A stretch of 64,000 nucleotides of DNA from Amblyomma americanum (taxonomy: Eukaryota; Arthropoda; Arachnida; Ixodida; Ixodidae), in NCBI RefSeq assembly GCF_052857255.1, contig NW_027526685.1, forward strand, positions 62,001 through 126,000, written 5' to 3'. A program made the translations under genes and the position numbers. Below the pieces are notes generated by a model that made no database searches, had not been told where the DNA came from, and was given only the letters and a program-made list of their open reading frames with translations. Within the stretch, counting starts at the first letter, position 1; each line of letters starts with the position of its first letter. Positions 37,501-50,927 of the stretch are shown here, piece after piece.

Positions 37501-40500
37501 TCCGTTGTTTTGAGCCGGAATACAAGTTTTCGCGCAGTTCTGAGAGAAAAATTTACACCTTTCTCTCGTCTACTCTGCGACGACTTGTAAAATCGATGCT
37601 CGTGAATCTTGCTAGTTTCGATCTAAAACGATGTATCCCGTTGTTTTGAGCCGGAATACAAGTTTTCGCGCAGTTCTGAGAGAAAAAGTTTACACCTTTC
37701 TCTCGTCTACTCTTCGACGTCTTGTAAAATCGACGCTCGTGAATCTTGATAGTTTCGTTCTAAAACAATGTATCCCGTTGTTTTGAGACGGAATACGAGT
37801 TTTCGCGCAGTTCTGAGAGAAAACGTTTACCCCTTTCTCTCGTCTACTCTTCGACGACTTGTAAAATCGATGCTCGTTAATCGTGCTAGTTTCGATCTAA
37901 AACGATGTATCCCGTTGTTTTGAGCCGGAATACAAGTTTTCGCGCAGTTCTGAGAGAAAAAGTTTACACCTTTCTCTCGTCTACTCTGCGACGACTTGTA
38001 AAATCGATGCTCGTGAATCTTGCTAGTTTCGATCTAAAACGGTGTATCCCGTTGTTTTGAGCCGGAATACAAGTTTTCGCGCAGTTCTGAGAGAAAAAGT
38101 TTACACCTTTTTCTCGTCTACTTTTCGACGACTTGTAAAATCGATGCTCGTGAACCTTGCTAGTTTCGATCTAAAACGGTGTATCCCGTTGTTTTGAGCC
38201 GGAATACAAGTTTTCGCGCAGTTCTGAGAGAAAAAGTTTACACCTTTCTCTCGTCTACTCTTCGACGTCTTGTAAAATCGACGCTCGTGAATCTTGATAG
38301 TTTCGTTCTAAAACAATGTATCCCGTTGTTTTGAGACGGAATACGAGTTTTCGCGCAGTTCTGAGAGAAAACGTTTACCCCTTTCTCTCGTCTACTCTTC
38401 GACGACTTGTAAAATCGATGCTCGTTAATCGTGCTAGTTTCGATCTAAAACGATGTATCCCGTTGTTTTGAGCCGGAATACAAGTTTTCGCGCAGTTCTG
38501 AGAGAAAAAGTTTACACCTTTCTCTCGTCTACTCTTCGACAACTTGTAAAATCGATGCTCGTGAATCTTGATAGTTTCGTTCTAAAACAATGTATCCCGT
38601 TGTTTTGAGACGGAATACGAGTTTTCGCGCAGTTCTGAGAGAAAACGTTTACACCTTTCTCTCGTCTACTCTTCGACGACTTGTATAATCGATGCTCGTT
38701 AATCGTGCTAGTTTCGATCTAAAACGATGTATCCCGTTGTTTTGAGCCGGAATACAAGTTTTCGCGCAGTTCTGAGAGAAAAAGTTTACATCTTTCTCTC
38801 GTCTACTCTTCGACAACTTGTAAAATCGATGCTCGTGAATCTTGATAGTTTCGTTCTAAAACAATGTATCCCGTTGTTTTGAGCCGGAATACAAGTTTTC
38901 GCGCAGTTCTGAGAGAAAAAGTTTACACCTTTCTCTCGTCTACTCTTCGACGTCTTGTAAAATCGACGCTCGTGAATCTTGATAGTTTCGTTCTAAAACG
39001 ATGTATCCCGTTGTTTTGAGCCGGAATACAAGTTTTCGCGCAGTTCTGAGAGAAAAAGTTTACATCTTTCTCTCGTCTACTCTTCGACAACTTGTAAAAT
39101 CGATGCTCGTGAATCTTGATAGTTTCGTTCTAAAACAATGTATCCCGTTGTTTTGAGACGGAATACGAGTTTTCGCGCAGTTCTGAGAGAAAACGTTTAC
39201 ATCTTTCTCTCGTCTACTCTTCGACGACTTGTAAAATTGATGCTCGTGAATTTTGCTAGTTTCGATCTAAAACGATGTATCCTGTTGTTTTGAGCTGGAA
39301 TACAAGTTTTCGCGCAGTTCTGAGAGAAAAAGTTTACACCTTTCTCTCGTCTACTCTTCGACGACTTGTTAAATCGATGCTCGTGAATTTTGCTACTTTT
39401 GATCTAAAACGATGTATCCCGTTGTTTTGAGCCGAAATACAATTTTTCGCGCAGTTCTGAGAGAAAAAGTTTACACCTTTCTCTCGTCTACTCTTCGACG
39501 ACTTGTAAAATCGATGCTCGTGAATCTTGATAGTTTCGATCTAAAACGATGTATTCCGTTGTTTTGAGCCGGAATACAAGTTTTCGCGCAGTTCTGAGAG
39601 AAAAATTTACACCTTTCTCTCGTCTACTCTGCGACGACTTGTAAAATCGATGCTCGTGAATCTTGCTAGTTTCGATCTAAAACGATGTATCCCGTTGTTT
39701 TGAGCCGGAATACAAGTTTTCGCGCAGTTCTGAGAGAAAAAGTTTACACCTTTCTCTCGTGTACTCTTCGACGACTTGTAAAATCGATGCTGGTGAATCT
39801 TGATAGTTTCGTTCTAAAACAATGTATCCCGTTGTTTTGAGACGGAATACGAGTTTTCGCGCAGTTCTGAGAGAAAACGTTTACCCCTTTCTCTCGTCTA
39901 CTCTTCGACGACTTGTAAAATCGATGCTCGTTAATCGTGCTAGTTTCGATCTAAAACGATGTATCCCGTTGTTTCGAGCCGGAATACAAGTTTTCGCGCA
40001 GTTCTGAGAGAAAAAGTTTACACCTTTCTCTCGTCTACTCTTCGACGACTTGTAAAATCAATGCTCGTGAATCTTTCTAGTTTCGATCTAAAACGATGTA
40101 TCCCATTGCTTTGAGCCGGAATACAAGTTTTTGCGCAGTTCTGAGAGAAAAAGTTTACATCTTTCTCTCGTCTACTCTTCGACAACTTGTAAAATCGATG
40201 CTCGTGAATCTTGATAGTTTCGTTCTAAAACAATGTATCCCGTTGTTTTGAGCCGGAATACAAGTTTTCGCGCAGTTCTGAGAGAAAAAGTTTACACCTT
40301 TCTCTCGTCTACTCTTCGACGTCTTGTAAAATCGACGCTCGTGAATCTTGATAGTTTCGTTCTAAAACAATGTATCCCGTTGTTTTGAGACGGAATACGA
40401 GTTTTCGCGCAGTTCTGAGAGAAAACGTTTACCCCTTTCTCTCGTCTACTCTTCGACGACTTGTAAAATCGATGCTCGTTAATCGTGCTAGTTTCGATCT

Positions 40501-41850
40501 AAAACGATGTATCCCGTTGTTTTGAGCCGGAATACAAGTTTTCGCGCAGTTCTGAGAGAAAAAGTTTACACCTTTCTCTCGTCTACTCTGCGACGACTTG
40601 TAAAATCGATGCTCGTGAATCTTGCTAGTTTCGATCTAAAACGGTGTATCCCGTTGTTTTGAGCCGGAATACAAGTTTTCGCGCAGTTCTGAGAGAAAAA
40701 GTTTACACCTTTTTCTCGTCTACTTTTCGACGACTTGTAAAATCGATGCTCGTGAACCTTGCTAGTTTCGATCTAAAACGGTGTATCCCGTTGTTTTGAG
40801 CCGGAATACAAGTTTTCGCGCAGTTCTGAGAGAAAAAGTTTACACCTTTCTCTCGTCTACTCTTCGACGTCTTGTAAAATCGACGCTCGTGAATCTTGAT
40901 AGTTTCGTTCTAAAACAATGTATCCCGTTGTTTTGAGACGGAATACGAGTTTTCGCGCAGTTCTGAGAGAAAACGTTTACCCCTTTCTCTCGTCTACTCT
41001 TCGACGACTTGTAAAATCGATGCTCGTTAATCGTGCTAGTTTCGATCTAAAACGATGTATCCCGTTGTTTTGAGCCGGAATACAAGTTTTCGCGCAGTTC
41101 TGAGAGAAAAAGTTTACACCTTTCTCTCGTCTACTCTTCGACAACTTGTAAAATCGATGCTCGTGAATCTTGATAGTTTCGTTCTAAAACAATGTATCCC
41201 GTTGTTTTGAGACGGAATACGAGTTTTCGCGCAGTTCTGAGAGAAAACGTTTACACCTTTCTCTCGTCTACTCTTCGACGACTTGTATAATCGATGCTCG
41301 TTAATCGTGCTAGTTTCGATCTAAAACGATGTATCCCGTTGTTTTGAGCCGGAATACAAGTTTTCGCGCAGTTCTGAGAGAAAAAGTTTACATCTTTCTC
41401 TCGTCTACTCTTCGACAACTTGTAAAATCGATGCTCGTGAATCTTGATAGTTTCGTTCTAAAACAATGTATCCCGTTGTTTTGAGCCGGAATACAAGTTT
41501 TCGCGCAGTTCTGAGAGAAAAAGTTTACACCTTTCTCTCGTCTACTCTTCGACGTCTTGTAAAATCGACGCTCGTGAATCTTGATAGTTTCGTTCTAAAA
41601 CGATGTATCCCGTTGTTTTGAGCCGGAATACAAGTTTTCGCGCAGTTCTGAGAGAAAAAGTTTACATCTTTCTCTCGTCTACTCTTCGACAACTTGTAAA
41701 ATCGATGATCGTGAATCTTGATAGTTTCGTTCTAAAACAATGTATCCCGTTGTTTTGAGACGGAATACGAGTTTTCGCGCAGTTCTGAGAGAAAACGTTT
41801 ACATCTTTCTCTCGTCTACTCTTCGACGACTTGTAAAATTGATGCTCGTG
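34560..41850 (+). repeat. GACGTC-marked higher-order repeat block
   Basis: A monomer variant with CGACGTCTTG (usual form CGACGACTTG) creates a GACGTC site. Its copies start at 34565, 35113, 35661, 36209, 36894, 37715, 38263, 38948, 40317, 40865 and 41550. Spacings are 548 bp (4 monomers), 685 bp (5 monomers) and longer near-multiples of 137. The 548 + 685 pair repeats as a compound unit (36209-36894, 38263-38948, 40865-41550), nested inside repeats with offsets of 2054 bp and 2602 bp. Further copies lie at 46067, 46615, 47300, 57973, 58521 and 59206 with the same spacing. Confidence 0.85.
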
Positions 41851-44800
41851 AATTTTGCTAGTTTCGATCTAAAACGATGTATCCTGTTGTTTTGAGCTGG
41901 AATACAAGTTTTCGCGCAGTTCTGAGAGAAAAAGTTTACACCTTTCTCTCGTCTACTCTTCGACGACTTGTTAAATCGATGCTCGTGAATTTTGCTACTT
42001 TTGATCTAAAACGATGTATCCCGTTGTTTTGAGCCGAAATACAATTTTTCGCGCAGTTCTGAGAGAAAAAGTTTACACCTTTCTCTCGTCTACTCTTCGA
42101 CGACTTGTAAAATCGATGCTCGTGAATCTTGATAGTTTCGATCTAAAACGATGTATTCCGTTGTTTTGAGCCGGAATACAAGTTTTCGCGCAGTTCTGAG
42201 AGAAAAATTTACACCTTTCTCTCGTCTACTCTGCGACGACTTGTAAAATCGATGCTCGTGAATCTTGCTAGTTTCGATCTAAAACGATGTATCCCGTTGT
42301 TTTGAGCCGGAATACAAGTTTTCGCGCAGTTCTGAGAGAAAAAGTTTACACCTTTCTCTCGTGTACTCTTCGACGACTTGTAAAATCGATGCTGGTGAAT
42401 CTTGATAGTTTCGTTCTAAAACAATGTATCCCGTTGTTTTGAGACGGAATACGAGTTTTCGCGCAGTTCTGAGAGAAAACGTTTACCCCTTTCTCTCGTC
42501 TACTCTTCGACGACTTGTAAAATCGATGCTCGTTAATCGTGCTAGTTTCGATCTAAAACGATGTATCCCGTTGTTTCGAGCCGGAATACAAGTTTTCGCG
42601 CAGTTCTGAGAGAAAAAGTTTACACCTTTCTCTCGTCTACTCTTCGACGACTTGTAAAATCAATGCTCGTGAATCTTTCTAGTTTCGATCTAAAACGATG
42701 TATCCCATTGCTTTGAGCCGGAATACAAGTTTTTGCGCAGTTCTGAGAGAAAAAGTTTACACCTTTCTCTCGTCTACTCTGCGACGACTTGTAAAATCGG
42801 TGCTCGTGAATCTTACTAGTTTCGATCTATAACGATGTATCCCGTTGTTTTGAGCCGGAATACAAGTTTTCGCGCAGTTCTGAGAGAAAAAGTTTACACC
42901 TTTCTCTCGTCTACTCTTCGACGACTTGTAAAATCGATGCTCGTGAATCTTGATAGTTTCGTAGTAAAACAATGTATCCCGTTGTTTTGAGACGGAATAC
43001 GAGTTTTCGCGCAGTTCTGAGAGAAAACGTTTACCCCTTTCTCTCGTCTACTCTTCGACGACTTGTAAAATCGATGCTCGTTAATCTTGATAGTTTCGTT
43101 CTAAAACAATGTATCCCGTTGTTTTGAGACGGAATACGAGTTTTCGCGCAGTTCTGAGAGAAAACGTTTACCTCTTTCTCTCGTCTACTCTTCGACGACT
43201 TGTAGAATCGATGCTCGTGAATCTTGACAGTATCGCTCTAAAACGATGTATCCCGTTGTTTTGAGCCGGAATACAAGTTTTCGCGCAGTTCTGAGAGAAA
43301 AAGTTTACACCTTTCTCTCGTCTACTCTTCGACGACTTGTAAAATCGATGCTCGTTAATCGTGCTAGTTTCGATCTAAAACGATGTATCCCGTTGATTTG
43401 AGCCGGAATACAAGTTTTCGCGCAGTTCTGAGAGAAAAAGTTTACAGCTTTTTCTCGTCTACTCTTTGACGATTTGTAAAATCGATGCTCGTGAATCTTG
43501 ATTGTTTCGATCTAAAACGATGTATCCCGTTGTTTTGAGCCGGAATACAAGTTTTCGCGCAGTTCTGAGAGAAAAAGTTTACACCTTTCTCTCGTCTACT
43601 CTTCGACGACTTGTAAAATCGATGCTCGTGAATCTTGCTAGTTTCGATCTAAAACGATGTATCCCATTGCTTTGAGCCGGAATACAAGTTTTTGCGCAGT
43701 TCTGAGAGAAAAAGTTTACACCTTTCTCTCGTCTACTCTTCGACGACTTGTAAAATCGATGCTCGTTAATCTTGCTAGTTTCAATCTAAAACGATGTATC
43801 CCGTTGTTTTGAGCCGGAATACAAGTTTTCGCGCAGTTCTGAGAGAAAAAGTTTACATCTTTCTCTCGTCTACTCTTCGACGACTTGTAAAATCGATGCT
43901 CGTGAATCTTGATAGTTTCGCTCTAAAACAGTGTAAACCGTTGTTTTGAGCCGGAATACGCGTTTTCGCGCAGTTCTGAGAGAAAAAGTTTACACCTTTT
44001 TCTCGTCTACTCTTCGACGACTTGTAAAATCGATGCTCGTTAATCGTGCTAGTTTCGATGTAAAACGATGTGTCCCGTTGCTTTGAGCCGGAATACAAGT
44101 TTTCGCGCAGTTCTGAGACAAAAAGTTTACAGCTTTTTCTCGTCTACTCTTCGACGATTTGTAAAATCGATGCTCGCGAATTTTGCTTGTCTTGATCTAA
44201 AACGATGTATCCCATTGTTTTGAGCCGCAATACAAGTTTTCGCGCAGTTCTGAGAGAAAAAGTTTACACCTTTCTCTCGTCTACTCTTCGACGACTTGTT
44301 AAATTGATGCTGGTGAATTTTGCTACTTTCGATCTAAAACGATGTATCCCGTTGTTTTGAGCCGGAATACAAGTTTTCGCGCAGTTCTGAGAGAAAAAGT
44401 TTACACCTTTCTCTCGTCTACTCTTCGACGACTTGTAAAATTGATGCTCGTGAATTTTGCTAGTTTCGATCTAAAACGATGTATCCTGTTGTTTTGAGCT
44501 GGAATACAAGTTTTCGCGCAGTTCTGAGAGAAAAAGTTTACACCTTTCTCTCGTCTACTCTTCGACGACTTGTTAAATCGATGCTCGTGAATTTTGCTAC
44601 TTTTGATCTAAAACGATGTATCCCGTTGTTTTGAGCCGAAATACAATTTTTCGCGCAGTTCTGAGAGAAAAAGTTTACACCTTTCTCTCGTCTACTCTTC
44701 GACGACTTGTAAAATCGATGCTCGTGAATCTTGATAGTTTCGATCTAAAACGATGTATTCCGTTGTTTGAGCCGGAATACAAGTTTTCGCGCAGTTCTGA

Positions 44801-45177
44801 GAGAAAAATTTACACCTTTCTCTCGTCTACTCTGCGACGACTTGTAAAATCGATGCTCGTGAATCTTGCTAGTTTCGATCTAAAACGATGTATCCCGTTG
44901 TTTTGAGCCGGAATACAAGTTTTCGCGCAGTTCTGAGAGAAAAAGTTTACACCTTTCTCTCGTGTACTCTTCGACGACTTGTAAAATCGATGCTGGTGAA
45001 TCTTGATAGTTTCGTTCTAAAACAATGTATCCCGTTGTTTTGAGACGGAATACGAGTTTTCGCGCAATTCTGAGAGAAAACGTTTACCCCTTTCTCTCGT
45101 CTACTCTTCGACGACTTGTAAAATCGATGCTCGTTAATAGTGCTAGTTTCGATCTAAAACGATGTATCCCGTTGTTT
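40234..45177 (+). repeat. Near-identical 4.9-kb duplication, copy 1 (offset 5750)
   Basis: This segment matches 45984-50927 at a constant offset of 5750 (42 monomers minus 4 bp). Reading the two by eye I found only four single-base differences inside it: 41708 (A versus C), 43961 (C versus A), 44638 (G versus A) and 45066 (A versus G). Upstream of 40234 and from 45178 onwards the two copies differ. Rare markers such as CAGTGTAAACC (43929 and 49679) and GTAGTAAAAC (near 42962 and 48712) are shared. Almost no divergence means a very recent duplication, or a possible assembly duplication. Confidence 0.85.
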
Positions 45178-45983
45178 TGAGCCGGAATACAAGTTTTCGC
45201 GCAGTTCTGAGAGAAAAAGTTTACACCTTTCTCTCGTCTACTCTTCGACGACTTGTAAAATCGATGCTCGTTAATCGTGCTAGTTTCGATCTAAAACGAT
45301 GTATCCCGTTGTTTCGAGCCGGAATACAAGTTTTAGCGCAGTTCTGAGAGAAAAAGTTTACACCTTTTTCTCGTCTACTTTTCGACGACTTGTAAAATCG
45401 ATGCTCGTGAACCTTGCTAGTTTCGATCTAAAACGGTGTATCCCGTTGTTTTGAGCCGGAATACAAGTTTTCGCGCAGTTCTGAGAGAAAAAGTTTACAT
45501 CTTTCTCTCGTCTACTCTTCGACGACTTGTAGAATCGATGCTCGTGAATCTTGATAGTATCGCTCTAAAACGATGTATCCCGTTGTTTTGAGCCGGAATA
45601 CAAGTTTTCGCGCAGTTCTGAGAGAAAAAGTTTACACCTTTCTCTCGTCTACTCTTCGACGACTTGTAAAATCGATGCTCGTGAATCTTGCTAGTTTCGA
45701 TCTAAAACGATGTATCCCATTGTTTTGAGCCGGAATACAAGTTTTTCCGCAATTCTGAGAGGAAAAGTTTACACCTTTCTCTCGTCTACTCTTCGACGAC
45801 TTGTAAAATCGATGCTCGTGAATCTTGATAGTTTCAATCTAAAACGATGTATTCCGTTGTTTTGAGCCGGAATACAAGTTTTCGCGCAGTTCTGAGAGAA
45901 AAATTTACACCTTTCTCTCGTCTACTCTGCGACGACTTGTAAAATCGATGCTCGTGAATCTTGCTAGTTTCGATCTAAAACGG

Positions 45984-48900
45984 TGTATCCCGTTGTTTTG
46001 AGCCGGAATACAAGTTTTCGCGCAGTTCTGAGAGAAAAAGTTTACACCTTTCTCTCGTCTACTCTTCGACGTCTTGTAAAATCGACGCTCGTGAATCTTG
46101 ATAGTTTCGTTCTAAAACAATGTATCCCGTTGTTTTGAGACGGAATACGAGTTTTCGCGCAGTTCTGAGAGAAAACGTTTACCCCTTTCTCTCGTCTACT
46201 CTTCGACGACTTGTAAAATCGATGCTCGTTAATCGTGCTAGTTTCGATCTAAAACGATGTATCCCGTTGTTTTGAGCCGGAATACAAGTTTTCGCGCAGT
46301 TCTGAGAGAAAAAGTTTACACCTTTCTCTCGTCTACTCTGCGACGACTTGTAAAATCGATGCTCGTGAATCTTGCTAGTTTCGATCTAAAACGGTGTATC
46401 CCGTTGTTTTGAGCCGGAATACAAGTTTTCGCGCAGTTCTGAGAGAAAAAGTTTACACCTTTTTCTCGTCTACTTTTCGACGACTTGTAAAATCGATGCT
46501 CGTGAACCTTGCTAGTTTCGATCTAAAACGGTGTATCCCGTTGTTTTGAGCCGGAATACAAGTTTTCGCGCAGTTCTGAGAGAAAAAGTTTACACCTTTC
46601 TCTCGTCTACTCTTCGACGTCTTGTAAAATCGACGCTCGTGAATCTTGATAGTTTCGTTCTAAAACAATGTATCCCGTTGTTTTGAGACGGAATACGAGT
46701 TTTCGCGCAGTTCTGAGAGAAAACGTTTACCCCTTTCTCTCGTCTACTCTTCGACGACTTGTAAAATCGATGCTCGTTAATCGTGCTAGTTTCGATCTAA
46801 AACGATGTATCCCGTTGTTTTGAGCCGGAATACAAGTTTTCGCGCAGTTCTGAGAGAAAAAGTTTACACCTTTCTCTCGTCTACTCTTCGACAACTTGTA
46901 AAATCGATGCTCGTGAATCTTGATAGTTTCGTTCTAAAACAATGTATCCCGTTGTTTTGAGACGGAATACGAGTTTTCGCGCAGTTCTGAGAGAAAACGT
47001 TTACACCTTTCTCTCGTCTACTCTTCGACGACTTGTATAATCGATGCTCGTTAATCGTGCTAGTTTCGATCTAAAACGATGTATCCCGTTGTTTTGAGCC
47101 GGAATACAAGTTTTCGCGCAGTTCTGAGAGAAAAAGTTTACATCTTTCTCTCGTCTACTCTTCGACAACTTGTAAAATCGATGCTCGTGAATCTTGATAG
47201 TTTCGTTCTAAAACAATGTATCCCGTTGTTTTGAGCCGGAATACAAGTTTTCGCGCAGTTCTGAGAGAAAAAGTTTACACCTTTCTCTCGTCTACTCTTC
47301 GACGTCTTGTAAAATCGACGCTCGTGAATCTTGATAGTTTCGTTCTAAAACGATGTATCCCGTTGTTTTGAGCCGGAATACAAGTTTTCGCGCAGTTCTG
47401 AGAGAAAAAGTTTACATCTTTCTCTCGTCTACTCTTCGACAACTTGTAAAATCGATGCTCGTGAATCTTGATAGTTTCGTTCTAAAACAATGTATCCCGT
47501 TGTTTTGAGACGGAATACGAGTTTTCGCGCAGTTCTGAGAGAAAACGTTTACATCTTTCTCTCGTCTACTCTTCGACGACTTGTAAAATTGATGCTCGTG
47601 AATTTTGCTAGTTTCGATCTAAAACGATGTATCCTGTTGTTTTGAGCTGGAATACAAGTTTTCGCGCAGTTCTGAGAGAAAAAGTTTACACCTTTCTCTC
47701 GTCTACTCTTCGACGACTTGTTAAATCGATGCTCGTGAATTTTGCTACTTTTGATCTAAAACGATGTATCCCGTTGTTTTGAGCCGAAATACAATTTTTC
47801 GCGCAGTTCTGAGAGAAAAAGTTTACACCTTTCTCTCGTCTACTCTTCGACGACTTGTAAAATCGATGCTCGTGAATCTTGATAGTTTCGATCTAAAACG
47901 ATGTATTCCGTTGTTTTGAGCCGGAATACAAGTTTTCGCGCAGTTCTGAGAGAAAAATTTACACCTTTCTCTCGTCTACTCTGCGACGACTTGTAAAATC
48001 GATGCTCGTGAATCTTGCTAGTTTCGATCTAAAACGATGTATCCCGTTGTTTTGAGCCGGAATACAAGTTTTCGCGCAGTTCTGAGAGAAAAAGTTTACA
48101 CCTTTCTCTCGTGTACTCTTCGACGACTTGTAAAATCGATGCTGGTGAATCTTGATAGTTTCGTTCTAAAACAATGTATCCCGTTGTTTTGAGACGGAAT
48201 ACGAGTTTTCGCGCAGTTCTGAGAGAAAACGTTTACCCCTTTCTCTCGTCTACTCTTCGACGACTTGTAAAATCGATGCTCGTTAATCGTGCTAGTTTCG
48301 ATCTAAAACGATGTATCCCGTTGTTTCGAGCCGGAATACAAGTTTTCGCGCAGTTCTGAGAGAAAAAGTTTACACCTTTCTCTCGTCTACTCTTCGACGA
48401 CTTGTAAAATCAATGCTCGTGAATCTTTCTAGTTTCGATCTAAAACGATGTATCCCATTGCTTTGAGCCGGAATACAAGTTTTTGCGCAGTTCTGAGAGA
48501 AAAAGTTTACACCTTTCTCTCGTCTACTCTGCGACGACTTGTAAAATCGGTGCTCGTGAATCTTACTAGTTTCGATCTATAACGATGTATCCCGTTGTTT
48601 TGAGCCGGAATACAAGTTTTCGCGCAGTTCTGAGAGAAAAAGTTTACACCTTTCTCTCGTCTACTCTTCGACGACTTGTAAAATCGATGCTCGTGAATCT
48701 TGATAGTTTCGTAGTAAAACAATGTATCCCGTTGTTTTGAGACGGAATACGAGTTTTCGCGCAGTTCTGAGAGAAAACGTTTACCCCTTTCTCTCGTCTA
48801 CTCTTCGACGACTTGTAAAATCGATGCTCGTTAATCTTGATAGTTTCGTTCTAAAACAATGTATCCCGTTGTTTTGAGACGGAATACGAGTTTTCGCGCA

Positions 48901-50927
48901 GTTCTGAGAGAAAACGTTTACCTCTTTCTCTCGTCTACTCTTCGACGACTTGTAGAATCGATGCTCGTGAATCTTGACAGTATCGCTCTAAAACGATGTA
49001 TCCCGTTGTTTTGAGCCGGAATACAAGTTTTCGCGCAGTTCTGAGAGAAAAAGTTTACACCTTTCTCTCGTCTACTCTTCGACGACTTGTAAAATCGATG
49101 CTCGTTAATCGTGCTAGTTTCGATCTAAAACGATGTATCCCGTTGATTTGAGCCGGAATACAAGTTTTCGCGCAGTTCTGAGAGAAAAAGTTTACAGCTT
49201 TTTCTCGTCTACTCTTTGACGATTTGTAAAATCGATGCTCGTGAATCTTGATTGTTTCGATCTAAAACGATGTATCCCGTTGTTTTGAGCCGGAATACAA
49301 GTTTTCGCGCAGTTCTGAGAGAAAAAGTTTACACCTTTCTCTCGTCTACTCTTCGACGACTTGTAAAATCGATGCTCGTGAATCTTGCTAGTTTCGATCT
49401 AAAACGATGTATCCCATTGCTTTGAGCCGGAATACAAGTTTTTGCGCAGTTCTGAGAGAAAAAGTTTACACCTTTCTCTCGTCTACTCTTCGACGACTTG
49501 TAAAATCGATGCTCGTTAATCTTGCTAGTTTCAATCTAAAACGATGTATCCCGTTGTTTTGAGCCGGAATACAAGTTTTCGCGCAGTTCTGAGAGAAAAA
49601 GTTTACATCTTTCTCTCGTCTACTCTTCGACGACTTGTAAAATCGATGCTCGTGAATCTTGATAGTTTCGCTCTAAAACAGTGTAAACCGTTGTTTTGAG
49701 CCGGAATACGAGTTTTCGCGCAGTTCTGAGAGAAAAAGTTTACACCTTTTTCTCGTCTACTCTTCGACGACTTGTAAAATCGATGCTCGTTAATCGTGCT
49801 AGTTTCGATGTAAAACGATGTGTCCCGTTGCTTTGAGCCGGAATACAAGTTTTCGCGCAGTTCTGAGACAAAAAGTTTACAGCTTTTTCTCGTCTACTCT
49901 TCGACGATTTGTAAAATCGATGCTCGCGAATTTTGCTTGTCTTGATCTAAAACGATGTATCCCATTGTTTTGAGCCGCAATACAAGTTTTCGCGCAGTTC
50001 TGAGAGAAAAAGTTTACACCTTTCTCTCGTCTACTCTTCGACGACTTGTTAAATTGATGCTGGTGAATTTTGCTACTTTCGATCTAAAACGATGTATCCC
50101 GTTGTTTTGAGCCGGAATACAAGTTTTCGCGCAGTTCTGAGAGAAAAAGTTTACACCTTTCTCTCGTCTACTCTTCGACGACTTGTAAAATTGATGCTCG
50201 TGAATTTTGCTAGTTTCGATCTAAAACGATGTATCCTGTTGTTTTGAGCTGGAATACAAGTTTTCGCGCAGTTCTGAGAGAAAAAGTTTACACCTTTCTC
50301 TCGTCTACTCTTCGACGACTTGTTAAATCGATGCTCGTGAATTTTGCTACTTTTGATCTAAAACGATGTATCCCGTTGTTTTGAGCCAAAATACAATTTT
50401 TCGCGCAGTTCTGAGAGAAAAAGTTTACACCTTTCTCTCGTCTACTCTTCGACGACTTGTAAAATCGATGCTCGTGAATCTTGATAGTTTCGATCTAAAA
50501 CGATGTATTCCGTTGTTTGAGCCGGAATACAAGTTTTCGCGCAGTTCTGAGAGAAAAATTTACACCTTTCTCTCGTCTACTCTGCGACGACTTGTAAAAT
50601 CGATGCTCGTGAATCTTGCTAGTTTCGATCTAAAACGATGTATCCCGTTGTTTTGAGCCGGAATACAAGTTTTCGCGCAGTTCTGAGAGAAAAAGTTTAC
50701 ACCTTTCTCTCGTGTACTCTTCGACGACTTGTAAAATCGATGCTGGTGAATCTTGATAGTTTCGTTCTAAAACAATGTATCCCGTTGTTTTGAGACGGAA
50801 TACGAGTTTTCGCGCAGTTCTGAGAGAAAACGTTTACCCCTTTCTCTCGTCTACTCTTCGACGACTTGTAAAATCGATGCTCGTTAATAGTGCTAGTTTC
50901 GATCTAAAACGATGTATCCCGTTGTTT
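45984..50927 (+). repeat. Near-identical 4.9-kb duplication, copy 2 (offset 5750)
   Basis: Second copy of 40234-45177. The interval between the copies (45178-45983) holds monomers of another type: TTTAGCGCAG, TTTTTCCGCAATTC and TTTCAATCTAAAACG. These match 33670-34480 and parts of 57080-57890, so this duplication is embedded in an older repeated context. Confidence 0.85.
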
